Positions 44,249-53,386 of a DNA stretch of 64,000 nucleotides are shown piece by piece. How positions within the stretch are numbered: the first letter of the stretch is position 1; the number at the start of each line of letters is the position of its first letter. This stretch comes from Streptomyces laurentii (GTDB lineage Bacteria > Actinomycetota > Actinomycetes > Streptomycetales > Streptomycetaceae), in NCBI GenBank assembly GCA_002355495.1, contig AP017424.1:6141501-6205500 (forward strand). Reading direction: 5' to 3'. A program made the position numbers and the translations under genes. Below the pieces are notes generated by a model, which was not told where the DNA came from, did not search any database, and worked only from the letters and a program-made list of their open reading frames with translations.

Positions 44249-44433
44249 CGCCGCCGCGCGAGAACGGTCCGGCGCACCCGCCCCGAATCCACGCCCCGCA
44301 AGCGGGGGCGGGGCGCCGGACTTCCCCCGCCCGCCGCGGCGCATTTCCGCCGTTCCCCCGCTGTCCCTCTGTCTTCCCTCGCTCTCCCTGCCCCCACGCC
44401 CCGCCCCTCCGGCGGGCGAAGGAGATGATTCAC

Positions 44434-45225
44434 GTGTCCGCTGCGCCCGTGCTGGCGTTGCGCGGGGTCTCCAAGCGGTTCGGCGCCGTACAGGTGCTCA
44501 CCGAAGTCGACCTGGAGATCCACGCCGGAGAGGTCGTCGCCCTGGTGGGCGACAACGGCGCCGGAAAGTCCACCCTCGTCAAGACGATCTCGGGCGTCCA
44601 CCCGATCGACGAGGGCGCCATCGAATGGGACGGCCGCCCCGTCCAGATCACCAAACCCCACGACGCCCAGCACCTCGGCGTCGCGACCGTCTACCAGGAC
44701 CTCGCGCTCTGCGACAACCTCGACGTCGTCGCCAACCTCTTCCTCGGCAGCGAGCTGGGCACCGGCCCCGTCCTCGACGAGATCGCCATGGAACAGCGGG
44801 CCCGGGAACTGCTCGACACCCTGTCCATCCGCATTCCGTCGGTACGCATCCCGGTCGCCGCGCTCTCCGGCGGCCAGCGCCAGGTCGTGGCCATCGCCCG
44901 CGCCCTGATCGGCAACCCGAAGATCGTCATCCTGGACGAGCCGACCGCCGCCCTCGGCGTCGAGCAGACCGCCCAGGTGCTCGACCTCGTCGAGCGGCTG
45001 CGCGAGCGCGGCCACGGCGTCATCCTCATCAGCCACAACATGGCCGACGTCCGCGCCGTCGCGGACCGGGTCGCGGTGCTCCGCCTCGGCCGCAACAACG
45101 GCGTCTTCCCGGTCGCCGGCACCAGCCACGAAGAGATCATCGCCGCCATCACGGGCGCCACGGACAACGCCGTGACCCGCAGGCAGGCTCGTACGGCCGC
45201 GGCCGTGAAGGAGGACGCCCGATGA
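44434..45225 (+). CDS. xylG: Xylose ABC importer ATP-binding protein XylG (single-domain)
   Basis: A 263-residue ATPase with Walker A GDNGAGKST, signature LSGGQRQVVAIARAL, Walker B IVILDEPTAALG and switch SHNM. Unlike E. coli XylG it has one nucleotide-binding domain, so it should dimerise. GTG 44434 is preferred because AAGGAG lies 9 nt upstream; ATG 44425 would touch the ribosome site. The stop overlaps the permease start (ATGA at 45222). Confidence 0.9.
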   Translation: MSAAPVLALRGVSKRFGAVQVLTEVDLEIHAGEVVALVGDNGAGKSTLVKTISGVHPIDEGAIEWDGRPVQITKPHDAQHLGVATVYQDLALCDNLDVVANLFLGSELGTGPVLDEIAMEQRARELLDTLSIRIPSVRIPVAALSGGQRQVVAIARALIGNPKIVILDEPTAALGVEQTAQVLDLVERLRERGHGVILISHNMADVRAVADRVAVLRLGRNNGVFPVAGTSHEEIIAAITGATDNAVTRRQARTAAAVKEDAR

Positions 45226-46583
45226 GCGACCTCGCCAAGACCCCCGCCGACGGTACGCCGGAGACCGCGCCCGAGACTCCGGCCGACGGTACGCCGGAGA
45301 CCGCGCCGACCGGGTCGACCGCACCGGCGACCGCGACCGTCCCGGAGCAGCGCACCCCCGCCGTCGACCCCCGCCTCCTCGTCCGCGAGGAAGGCTTCAT
45401 GGGGTACTGGACCGAGTTCGGCCGCAAGATACGAGGCGGCGAACTCGGCTCGCTCCCGGTGATCCTCGGCCTGATCGTCATCGCGATCGTCTTCCAGCTC
45501 CAGAACGACAACTTCCTGTCCGCCGGCTCCGTCGCCAACATCGCCGTCTACGCCTCCGGCCTCGGCATCATGGCCGTCGGCATCGTCTTCGTCCTCGTCC
45601 TCGGCGAGATCGACCTCTCCATGGGCTCGGTGGCCGGCGTCGGCGCCGCCGTCTGGGCCGGCCTCCAGGTCAGCAACGGCGTGAACGAGTGGGTGTCCCT
45701 GCTGGCCGCCGTGCTCACCGGCACCGCCATCGGCGCCCTGCACGGCTTCTTCTTCGCCAAGATCGGCGTGCCGGCCTTCGTCGTCACCCTGGCCGGCTTC
45801 CTCGGCTGGATGGGCATGCAGGAATGGCTGATGGGCGGCGAGGGCTCCATCAACACGCCGTCCGGCAGCGTGGTGGAGAGTCTCACCAGCTACTTCTTCG
45901 CCGACAGGATCGCCGCCTACGGCCTCGCGCTGGCCGCCATCGCCGTGTACGTCTTCTTCCAGCTGCGCGAGCGCGCCCGCCGCCACACCGCCCGGCTGCC
46001 CGCCCGTCCGGTCGGCGAGATCCTGCTGCGCACCGGCGTCTTCGCGGTCCTGGTGCTGGTCGTGGCGTACGTCATGAACGAGCCCGCCGGCGCCCGCGGC
46101 CTGCCGCTCGCCCTGGTCCTCTTCCTGGCCGTCCTGGTGTGCGCGGACTTCGTCGCCCGCCGTACCGTCTTCGGACGCAAGGTCTTCGCGGTCGGCGGCA
46201 ACGCCGAGGCGGCCCGCCGCGCGGGCATCAACGTCGACGGCGTCCGGATCGCCGTCTTCGCGGTCTCCGGCACCCTGGCCGCCTTCGGCGGGCTGTTCGT
46301 GGCGAGCCTGTCCGGCGGCGCCACCAAGAGCCTCGGCGGCGGCAACACCCTGATGCTGGTCATCGCGGCGGCCGTGATCGGCGGCACGAGCCTCTTCGGC
46401 GGCCGCGGCAAGGTCTGGTCCGCGCTGCTCGGCATGATCGTGATCCAGTCGATTCAGCAAGGCTTGAACATGATCGGAATGTCCAACTCGATCCAGAACA
46501 TGATCACCGGCGCGGTGCTTCTTGCCGCCGTCGTGATCGACTCGGTCTCCCGGCGGACCCAGAAGACCGCCGGCCGCGCCTAG
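45222..46583 (+). CDS. xylH: Xylose ABC importer permease XylH
   Basis: A 453-residue BPD_transp_2-type permease with about ten helices (LPVILGLIVIAIVFQLQ first) and the family motif LVLGEIDLSMGSVAGVGAA. Near the C-terminus lie FAVGGNAEAARRAGINV and GGTSLFGGRGKVW. The N-terminal 50 residues are an acidic Pro/Thr-rich tail in which ADGTPETAP occurs twice. GAAGGAGG precedes ATG 45222. With XylF and XylG it completes the importer. Confidence 0.9.
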   Translation: MSDLAKTPADGTPETAPETPADGTPETAPTGSTAPATATVPEQRTPAVDPRLLVREEGFMGYWTEFGRKIRGGELGSLPVILGLIVIAIVFQLQNDNFLSAGSVANIAVYASGLGIMAVGIVFVLVLGEIDLSMGSVAGVGAAVWAGLQVSNGVNEWVSLLAAVLTGTAIGALHGFFFAKIGVPAFVVTLAGFLGWMGMQEWLMGGEGSINTPSGSVVESLTSYFFADRIAAYGLALAAIAVYVFFQLRERARRHTARLPARPVGEILLRTGVFAVLVLVVAYVMNEPAGARGLPLALVLFLAVLVCADFVARRTVFGRKVFAVGGNAEAARRAGINVDGVRIAVFAVSGTLAAFGGLFVASLSGGATKSLGGGNTLMLVIAAAVIGGTSLFGGRGKVWSALLGMIVIQSIQQGLNMIGMSNSIQNMITGAVLLAAVVIDSVSRRTQKTAGRA

Positions 46584-46838
46584 ACCGCGTACCGTTCCGC
46601 CCGGTTCTGTCCGCAATATCCGTGCAGTCTCGTGGCGTAACTCTCGCCACATCGCGCCCGGCGCTCGAACCGGCGCCGGGCGCTGCTGCCTCCGGATGAG
46701 TGCGGGGACCGGCCGGACCAGTGTCCTGTCGGCCATCCGGGTGGTGGCGATCCACCAACCCGATGCCCGCGGACCAAGACGGAACATTAGACTCGACAAA
46801 TCGGCAAGCTCGACCAGTTCAAACGCAAGGAGGCACGG

Positions 46839-48758
46839 GTGGCTCTGCTGACCCGTATCAGGGGACCGCGAGATCTGGACCGGCTCTCCTCCGAACAGCT
46901 GGAGCAGCTGGCCGGGGAGATCAGGACTTTCCTCGTGGACGCCGTCTCCAAGACCGGCGGGCACCTCGGTCCCAACCTCGGCGTGGTCGAGCTGACCATC
47001 GCCCTGCACCGCGTCTTCGACTCGCCCCGGGACCGCGTCCTGTGGGACACCGGACACCAGAGCTATGTGCACAAGCTGCTCACCGGCCGCCAGGACTTCT
47101 CCAAGCTCAAGATGAGGGGCGGCCTGTCCGGCTACCCCTCGCAGGCGGAGTCCGAGCACGACGTCATCGAGAACTCGCACGCCTCGACGGTCCTCGGCTG
47201 GGCGGACGGCCTCGCCAAGGCCAACAAGATCCTGAAGAAGGACGACCACGTCGTCGCCGTCATCGGTGACGGCGCCCTCACCGGCGGCATGGCCTGGGAG
47301 GCGCTCAACAACATCGCCGACGCCAAGGACCGCCAGGTCGTCATCGTCGTCAACGACAACGAGCGTTCCTACGCGCCCACCATCGGCGGCCTCGCCAACC
47401 ACCTGGCCACCCTGCGCACCACCGACGGCTACGAGCGGTTCCTCGCCCGCGGCAAGGACCTCCTGGAGCGCACCCCGGTCGTCGGGAAGCCGCTCTACGA
47501 GACCCTGCACGGCGCGAAGAAGGGGCTGAAGGACTTCATCGCCCCGCAGGGCATGTTCGAGGACCTCGGCCTGAAGTACGTCGGCCCGATCGACGGCCAC
47601 GACATGGAGGCCCTGGAGTCGGCGCTGACCCGCGCCAAGCGCTTCGGCGGCCCGGTCATCGTGCACTGCCTCACCGAGAAGGGCCGCGGCTACCAGCCCG
47701 CGCTCCAGGACGAGGCCGACCGCTTCCACGCCGTCGGCAAGATCCACCCGGACACCGGTCTGCCGATCAGCTCCTCCGGCGCCGACTGGACCAGTGTCTT
47801 CGGCGAGGAGATGGTCGCGCTCGGCAAGGAGCGCGAGGACGTCGTCGCCATCACGGCGGCCATGCTCCAGCCGGTCGGCCTCGACAAGTTCGCCAAGGAC
47901 TTCCCCGAGCGCGTGTTCGATGTCGGCATCGCCGAGCAGCACGCCGCGGTCTCCGCGGCCGGCCTCGCCACCGGCGGACTGCACCCGGTCTTCGCCGTCT
48001 ACGCGACCTTCCTCAACCGCGCCTTCGACCAGGTCCTGATGGACGTGGCCCTGCACAAGTGCGGTGTCACCTTCGTCCTGGACCGGGCCGGTGTCACCGG
48101 TACGGACGGCGCCTCCCACAACGGCATGTGGGACATGTCGATCCTCCAGGTCGTGCCCGGCCTGCGGCTCGCCGCGCCGCGCGACGCCGACCAGGTCCGC
48201 GCCCAGCTGCGCGAGGCCGTCGAGGTCACCGACGCGCCCACCGTGGTCCGCTTCTCCAAGGGCGCGGTCGGCCCGGCCGTCCCCGCGCTGCGCCGGGTCG
48301 GCGGCATGGACGTGCTGCGCGAGGCCGGCACCGACCGGCCGGACGTGCTGCTCGTGTCAGTCGGCGCGCTCGCCCCGATGTGCCTGGACATCGCCGGTCT
48401 CCTCGACCAGCAGGGCATCTCCACCACGGTGGTCGACCCGCGCTGGGTCAAGCCCGTCGACGAGGCCCTCGCGCCGCTCGCCGAGCAGCACCGGGTGGTC
48501 GTCACCGTCGAGGACAACAGCAGGGTCGGCGGCGTCGGCTCGGCCGTCGCCCAGGCACTGCGCGACGCGGGCGTGGACGTCCCGCTGCGTGACTTCGGCA
48601 TCCCGCCGCGCTTCCTCGACCACGCCTCGCGCGGTGAGGTGATGGCGGAGATCGGTCTGACCGCCCCGGACATCGCCCGCCAGGTCACCGGCCTGGTCTC
48701 GCGTCTGGACGGCCGTTTCGAGACGAGCAGCAAGGCGGTGGAGCCGGCCCGGGACTGA
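46839..48758 (+). CDS. dxs: 1-deoxy-D-xylulose-5-phosphate synthase
   Basis: A 639-residue thiamine-diphosphate enzyme that condenses pyruvate with glyceraldehyde-3-phosphate, the first step of the MEP isoprenoid pathway. It has the DXS start (QLEQLAGEIRTFLVDAVSKTGGH), the ThDP/Mg motif GDGALTGGMAWEALNN from about residue 143, and the transketolase-type DVGIAEQHAAVSAAGLATGG with the catalytic glutamate. AAGGAGG precedes GTG 46839. A TTAGACT-like -10 lies in the 255-bp upstream gap. A perfect terminator hairpin follows. Confidence 0.97.
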   Translation: MALLTRIRGPRDLDRLSSEQLEQLAGEIRTFLVDAVSKTGGHLGPNLGVVELTIALHRVFDSPRDRVLWDTGHQSYVHKLLTGRQDFSKLKMRGGLSGYPSQAESEHDVIENSHASTVLGWADGLAKANKILKKDDHVVAVIGDGALTGGMAWEALNNIADAKDRQVVIVVNDNERSYAPTIGGLANHLATLRTTDGYERFLARGKDLLERTPVVGKPLYETLHGAKKGLKDFIAPQGMFEDLGLKYVGPIDGHDMEALESALTRAKRFGGPVIVHCLTEKGRGYQPALQDEADRFHAVGKIHPDTGLPISSSGADWTSVFGEEMVALGKEREDVVAITAAMLQPVGLDKFAKDFPERVFDVGIAEQHAAVSAAGLATGGLHPVFAVYATFLNRAFDQVLMDVALHKCGVTFVLDRAGVTGTDGASHNGMWDMSILQVVPGLRLAAPRDADQVRAQLREAVEVTDAPTVVRFSKGAVGPAVPALRRVGGMDVLREAGTDRPDVLLVSVGALAPMCLDIAGLLDQQGISTTVVDPRWVKPVDEALAPLAEQHRVVVTVEDNSRVGGVGSAVAQALRDAGVDVPLRDFGIPPRFLDHASRGEVMAEIGLTAPDIARQVTGLVSRLDGRFETSSKAVEPARD

Positions 48759-48908
48759 CGGTCGCCCCCTGCGGGACCTGTGGCCCCCCGCGGTCCCCGG
48801 TTCCTGCAGTCCCGGGCCCTGACCCGGCTCCGGGCCGGAGACCCCGGGCCCTGGATCCCGGGTCTCCGACCCGGAATCCATCCTGGCGAGTCCACCCCGC
48901 GTCACCCA

Positions 48909-48946
48909 GGGCCGGTCGGCACTCCTCGGAGTGCCGACCGGCCCTT
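48909..48946 (+). terminator. Terminator hairpin downstream of dxs
   Basis: A perfect 17-bp stem (arms 48909-48925 and 48928-48944) with a TC loop, then TT. It also lies at the broken 3' end of the winged-helix remnant on the other strand. Confidence 0.92.
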
Positions 48947-48968
48947 CCGTGTGGGTACGGGCCGGACG

Positions 48969-49109
48969 GACGCCCTCCACCCGGGCGTGCAGGGCGAGCA
49001 GCGCCGATCCGGGCGGACTGTCCTGGACGCCGCAGAGCCCGGCCGCGTCGAGCGGGCCGGCCCCGCCCGTACGCCGGTCGAGGTGGTGGGCGCGGAGGCG
49101 GAAGGCCAT
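48969..49109 (-). pseudogene. 5' remnant of a winged-helix DNA-binding domain gene
   Basis: On the minus strand, ATG 49109 with a GAGGGA ribosome site begins a 47-residue stretch (MAFRLRAHHLDRRT, then AAGLCGVQDSPPGSALLALHARV). I recognise this as the start of the Streptomyces winged-helix DNA-binding domain family, normally about 350-400 residues. After about 48969 the similarity stops and the frame runs into the dxs terminator hairpin. It looks like a deletion remnant with an intact 5' end. Confidence 0.55.
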
Positions 49110-49279
49110 GACGTCGTCCCTCGTCGGCTTCACCTGAGACGTCCTCGGGTCGGTGGCGTCTTGTGCGGTCGGGGTGTTCGGTGGTCGGGCTTCGGGGTCT
49201 CCCGTACGGATCAGCCAAACACCCCCCGGACGGACGCGCGCCCCGGACGGACCGGCGGGGGTGGGGCGACGCGGGGCGT

Positions 49280-49318
49280 GGCCTGTATAGGCCCTCATCC
49301 GGGTATGTCCCGGAATGC
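49280..49318. promoter_or_regulatory. Inverted repeats upstream of the amino acid permease
   Basis: GGCCT-GTAT-AGGCC (49280-49293) and CATCCGGG/CCCGGAATG (49297-49318) lie in tandem 75-113 nt before the permease start. The rest of 49110-49392 shows no gene. They may be operator sites or leader hairpins. Confidence 0.4.
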
Positions 49319-49392
49319 CGACCCGCTCCTCCGCGTGCATTCTGGCCTGAAGCACCGGCGGACGGCTGCGCCCCCAGGCAGGGAGGTACGAC

Positions 49393-50895
49393 GTGAGTAC
49401 GGATGAGCGGACTCCCGCGCGCACCGGGATCTTCCGTACGAAATCGGTGGAGCAGTCCATCCGTGACACCGAGGAACCCGAGCACGCGCTCAAGAAGTCC
49501 CTCTCCGCGTGGGACCTGACCGTGTTCGGTGTCGGCGTCATCATCGGCACCGGCATCTTCGTCCTCACCGGCAAGGTCGCCAAGGAGAACGCGGGCCCCG
49601 CCACTTCCCTCGCCTTCGTCGTCGCCGGCATCGTCTGCGCGCTCGCGGCCCTGTGTTACGCGGAGTTCGCGTCGACGGTGCCGGTCGCCGGATCGGCGTA
49701 CACCTTCGCGTACGCCTCCATCGGCGAACTGCCCGCCTGGATCATCGGCTGGGACCTCGTCCTGGAGTTCGCCCTCGGCACCGCCGTCGTCGCCGTCGGC
49801 TGGTCGGGCTACGTCCAGTCGCTCATGGACAACATCGGCTGGCATCTCCCGCTCGTCCTGCAAGGCCCCGACGTGACCGGCGGCACCTTCGACATCCTCG
49901 CCTTCCTCCTCGTCCTGGTGCTCACCGGGGTCCTGGTGCTCGGCATGCAGCTGTCCGCGCGCATCACGTCGATCGTCGTCGCCATCAAGGTGGTGGTGGT
50001 GCTGATCGTGATCGTCGCGGGGCTGTTCTTCGTCGTGGGCGACAACTACAAGCCCTTCATCCCGCCGGCCAGCGCCCCGCCGGGCGGCGGCTCCGACTGG
50101 ACCCAGCCGCTGATCCAGCTGATCTCCGGGTACGCGCCGACCAACTTCGGCGTCATGGGCATCTTCACCGCCGCCTCGGTCGTCTTCTTCGCCTTCATCG
50201 GCTTCGACGTGGTCGCCACCGCGGCCGAGGAGACCAAACTCCCGCAGCGCGACATGCCCCGCGGCATCCTCGGCTCGCTGCTCATCTGCACCTTCCTGTA
50301 CGTGGCGGTCGCCCTCGTCGTCACCGGCATGCAGCACTACTCCGAACTGTCGGTCAACGCCCCGCTCGCCGACGCCTTCAAGGCCGTCGGCCACCCGTTC
50401 TACGCGGGCGTCATCAGCTTCGGCGCGGCGATCGGCCTGACCACGGTCTGCCTGATCCTGCTGCTCGGCCAGACCCGGGTGTTCTTCGCGATGAGCCGCG
50501 ACGGCCTGCTGCCGCGCTTCTTCTCGATCACGCACCCGCGCTTCAAGACCCCATACAGGCCGACCATCCTGCTCGGCGTGATCATCGCGATCGTCGCCGG
50601 ATTCACCAGCATCAACGAGCTGGCGACCCTGGTGAACATCGGCACGCTCTTCGCCTTCGTCGTGGTCGCCGCGGGCGTGATCGTCCTCCGCCGCACCCGC
50701 CCGGACCTCCCCCGCGCCTTCCGCACCCCGTGGGTCCCGTTCCTGCCGATCCTCTCGATCGCCGCCTCGCTGTGGCTGATGCTCAACCTGCCGGGCGAGA
50801 CCTGGTTCCGCTTCGCGGTCTGGATGGTGATCGGCTTCTTCGTCTACTTCCTCTACGGCCGCCGCCACAGCCGCCTGAACACGGAAGCCCCCTGA
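49393..50895 (+). CDS. APC family (cationic amino acid transporter-like) permease
   Basis: A 500-residue transporter with about twelve helices. The first, LTVFGVGVIIGTGIFVLTG, carries the APC substrate-binding GIGTGIF-type loop. FFAFIGFDVVATAAEETKLPQRDMPRGI is the conserved helix 6 and following loop of CAT-type members. GGGAGG precedes GTG 49393. It probably imports basic or other amino acids. Just after the gene CCTGAA is repeated several times, and a terminator lies at 51039. Confidence 0.9.
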   Translation: MSTDERTPARTGIFRTKSVEQSIRDTEEPEHALKKSLSAWDLTVFGVGVIIGTGIFVLTGKVAKENAGPATSLAFVVAGIVCALAALCYAEFASTVPVAGSAYTFAYASIGELPAWIIGWDLVLEFALGTAVVAVGWSGYVQSLMDNIGWHLPLVLQGPDVTGGTFDILAFLLVLVLTGVLVLGMQLSARITSIVVAIKVVVVLIVIVAGLFFVVGDNYKPFIPPASAPPGGGSDWTQPLIQLISGYAPTNFGVMGIFTAASVVFFAFIGFDVVATAAEETKLPQRDMPRGILGSLLICTFLYVAVALVVTGMQHYSELSVNAPLADAFKAVGHPFYAGVISFGAAIGLTTVCLILLLGQTRVFFAMSRDGLLPRFFSITHPRFKTPYRPTILLGVIIAIVAGFTSINELATLVNIGTLFAFVVVAAGVIVLRRTRPDLPRAFRTPWVPFLPILSIAASLWLMLNLPGETWFRFAVWMVIGFFVYFLYGRRHSRLNTEAP

Positions 50896-51038
50896 ACCTG
50901 AACCTGAACGTGAACCCGCCGCGCACGCCGGGCGGCCCGGGGGCCTGAGGCTTCGTTCGCGCACGGGCCCGGCTCGCGGCTGCGGTACTCATCAGGTTGC
51001 CCCGGCCGGGGACAGGTAGCCGGCCGGGGCGGTCCGCG

Positions 51039-51078
51039 CCTGTCCGGGGCCGGGACGACGAGTCCGGCCCCGGACAGG
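51039..51078. terminator. Bidirectional terminator hairpin
   Basis: CCTGTCCGGGGCCGG pairs with CCGGCCCCGGACAGG around a short GACGACGA-containing loop, between the convergent permease and the small zinc-motif gene. Confidence 0.85.
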
Positions 51079-51129
51079 TGTGGGGGCCTCGGCCGCGGGG
51101 GAATCGAAACGGCCGAGGCGGTCAGTGGG

Positions 51130-51336
51130 TCACCGTGGCCTCGTGTACGGGCGCGCGGCCATGTCCTGGTACTGGGCGAGGGCCACGAGCGGGTCATGCG
51201 CCGGGGCGGCGTGCTCGGCCCGGTGCGCGGCGCAGGCGTAGACGTCCTGGCCGTCGACTACGGCGACGACGACAGTCGGCGCGCCGTTGACGCTGGTGAC
51301 GGTGTGACAGGTGTGGCAGCGGCGGTCGCGGGGCAT
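51130..51336 (-). CDS. Small hypothetical protein with Cys/His metal-binding pattern
   Basis: A 68-residue protein starting at ATG 51336 with AAAGGAA upstream. It has CHTCHT near the N-terminus and YACAAHRAEH in the middle, a C-x2-C plus C-x2-H arrangement that could hold one zinc. It lies 19 nt after the stop of the 203-residue gene, in one leftward operon facing the XRE-TPR regulator. I do not know its function. Confidence 0.65.
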   Translation of the reverse strand: MPRDRRCHTCHTVTSVNGAPTVVVAVVDGQDVYACAAHRAEHAAPAHDPLVALAQYQDMAARPYTRPR

Positions 51337-51355
51337 GGGCAGGTTCCTTTGGGAG

Positions 51356-51967
51356 TCATCCGAAGCGTTCGGCCAGCAGGCGGGGCACCGGCCGGGGAGC
51401 GGTCTGGCCGCCGAGGGCCGTCTGCCCGCGATGGAGCAGGGCCGCGACCTCGTCCGGCCAGCACAGGGCGCCGGGCGAGTCCATCTCCACGGCCCAGTAC
51501 GCGCGCCCTTCTGGGATGGTGTGGTCGACGAGCGGCACGCCGAGGTAGGAGTTCGATCCCAGGCATTCCACCTTGTGGAATGCCTTCGGATTCCACAGGC
51601 GTCCCATGAGCGCGGGCACGAGGAAGTAGTAGAGGCCGGCGTGGCGGTCCATGACGACCGCGCCATCGTCGAGCCAGTCGGTCAGGAACACGTCAGCCTC
51701 GGCGTGGTCCTCGGTTCCGGCTGCCGCCCAAACGAGTTCGCCGGGCACACGCACGGCGGACAGCACACCACCGCATGCCAGGACTGCGATGCCGTACCGG
51801 TCCCACTCGGCCTTCGCTTCCCGCGCGTTGGGCGCGGCGCTCAGTAGCCACTGGGCCACGGCCGCTCGTCGCTCCGCCCGACGCACCACAGCCGTACCCA
51901 CAGCCCGGGCGGCCGGGCGGCGGATTGCGACGGCGGCTGCTGCTTGGTCCTGGGGCTCCTCGCCCAT
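51356..51967 (-). CDS. Hypothetical protein, Streptomyces-type partner of XRE regulator
   Basis: A 203-residue protein; ATG 51967 has AGGAGCGGAG upstream. Recognisable stretches are WDRYGIAVLACGGVLSAVRVPG and DDGAVVMDRHAGLYYFLVP, which vaguely recall the N-terminal fold of bifunctional primase/polymerase proteins. No catalytic residues can be named. It is divergent from the XRE-TPR gene across an 18-bp perfect palindrome and co-transcribed with the small Cys/His protein. Function unknown. Confidence 0.65.
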   Translation of the reverse strand: MGEEPQDQAAAAVAIRRPAARAVGTAVVRRAERRAAVAQWLLSAAPNAREAKAEWDRYGIAVLACGGVLSAVRVPGELVWAAAGTEDHAEADVFLTDWLDDGAVVMDRHAGLYYFLVPALMGRLWNPKAFHKVECLGSNSYLGVPLVDHTIPEGRAYWAVEMDSPGALCWPDEVAALLHRGQTALGGQTAPRPVPRLLAERFG

Positions 51968-52072
51968 GCTCCGCTCCTGTCCATTCGAGGGACGATTCCG
52001 CCGTTCACGGCACAGCCCCTTTGGATGGATCCGATGATGGGCGGACACGGCACTGAGTAAATAGGTCACGCC

Positions 52073-52090
52073 GTGGCCACGCGTGGCCAC
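52073..52090. promoter_or_regulatory. 18-bp perfect palindrome in divergent promoter
   Basis: GTGGCCACGCGTGGCCAC is fully symmetric. It lies 29 nt before the XRE-TPR start and 105 nt before the opposite gene. An A/T-rich patch (GAGTAAATAGG) sits just left of it and may hold the -10. It is a natural operator for the XRE protein. Confidence 0.6.
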
Positions 52091-52118
52091 GTGGCGGCCA
52101 TCGTCGAAAGCGGGCCCG

Positions 52119-53381
52119 ATGACCCCTCACACTGGCAGCGTGAAGCGGAACGACGCGTTGCGAGCAGCTCGGCTACGTCTCGGATGGCGGTCGGCCGAGC
52201 GGGCCGCCGAGGCGATCACGGCGCACGGTCAACAATTCCTCGGAGACGCGCATTTCACCGTCTCCGCCCGGACCTGGCACCGCTGGGAGGGACCGGCCCC
52301 GACGTGGCCGTCCGAGGAGACCGCGGTCGTCCTGCGAGATGCCTTCGGCCGGTGGCCTGAGGACCTCGGATTCCCCACACCGCCGGGCTGGATCCGGCCG
52401 GAGTACCACGAGGAGGCCGATGTGAGACGCCGTGAGTTCGAGTCCGTGACCGCCGCCGCCCTTATGCCCGGCCCGGCCGCGACGCAGCACGTCGACCCTG
52501 CCCTGATCACCTATTTCCAGGAGCAGTTGGAAGGCCACTACCGTGCCGACATGTTCCTCGGCCCGCACGATCTCATCGGGACCGTAAGCGCCCAGTACCA
52601 GTTGATCGACAAGCTCACCCGCTCCGCCAAGGACGAGACCCGCCGCGGTCTGCTCCGCATCGGGGCCGCGTATGCCGCACTCGTCGGCTGGCTCTACCAG
52701 GACGCCGGTGACCTCGGGGCGGCCGCATTCTGGCGAGGCGTGACCCAGGAGATGGCGATGCGGGCGCGGGACGCGCACCTGATCGGGTACGCGCTGGTGA
52801 ATCAGGCACAGGTGAGGACCGACCTCGGCGACGGGCACGGGGTGATCGATCTCTGCGAGGTCGCTCTCGACCAGGCCCGGAGGCTTGCCCCGAAGGTACG
52901 CATCATGGCCATGCAGCAGCAGGCACACGGCGCCAGCCTCACCGGCGACCGCGCCCTGGTCGATGACCTCATCGACCAGGCCGGGGCGTTGCTCAGCCGT
53001 GTGGATGACGACCTGCCATGGGGTAACGCGTGCAGGCGCACCCCCGGCTACCTGGAAGTCCAGCGGGCGACATGCTACGGCCGGCTCGGCCTCGGTGCCG
53101 AGGCGGCCGCGCTGTGGACTCAGGTCCTTGCCGCCATTCCGACGACCGCCCGGAGGGACCGTGGGGTGTACATGGCCCGGCAGGCCACGGCGGCGGTTGC
53201 CGCGCGGGAGCCGGAACACGCGGTCGAGATCGCGCGGGATGTGGCGGTGATCGTGGGAGAGACCGGTTCGGCCCGGATGCGTCGGGAGCTGACCACCCTG
53301 GAGGTGGCGATGAAGCCGTGGCAGGATGCCCCGGTCGGCCGGGAGCTGGCGGAGATCCTGGCGGCGGTGACGGAGGGGTGA
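52119..53381 (+). CDS. XRE-type regulator with TPR-like helical C-terminus
   Basis: A 420-residue protein with an N-terminal HTH (LRAARLRLGWRSAERAAEAI, then SARTWHRWEG) and an all-helical repeat region from about residue 130 (YAALVGWLYQDAGDLGAAAFWRG; IGYALVNQAQVRTDLGDGHGVIDLCEVALDQAR) typical of Streptomyces XRE-TPR regulators. Such proteins often sense a peptide or partner protein. ATG 52119 is chosen for its position; GTG 52140 is an alternative. It is divergent from two small genes and overlaps the pterin dehydratase reading frame at its 3' end. Confidence 0.8.
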   Translation: MTPHTGSVKRNDALRAARLRLGWRSAERAAEAITAHGQQFLGDAHFTVSARTWHRWEGPAPTWPSEETAVVLRDAFGRWPEDLGFPTPPGWIRPEYHEEADVRRREFESVTAAALMPGPAATQHVDPALITYFQEQLEGHYRADMFLGPHDLIGTVSAQYQLIDKLTRSAKDETRRGLLRIGAAYAALVGWLYQDAGDLGAAAFWRGVTQEMAMRARDAHLIGYALVNQAQVRTDLGDGHGVIDLCEVALDQARRLAPKVRIMAMQQQAHGASLTGDRALVDDLIDQAGALLSRVDDDLPWGNACRRTPGYLEVQRATCYGRLGLGAEAAALWTQVLAAIPTTARRDRGVYMARQATAAVAAREPEHAVEIARDVAVIVGETGSARMRRELTTLEVAMKPWQDAPVGRELAEILAAVTEG

Positions 53382-53386
53382 CGGAC

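Noticed and set aside
51130..53381. Integrative conjugative element (AICE) fragment
   Set aside because: No integrase, replication initiator, Tra-type FtsK protein or att repeats; only a weak primase-like impression in one small protein.
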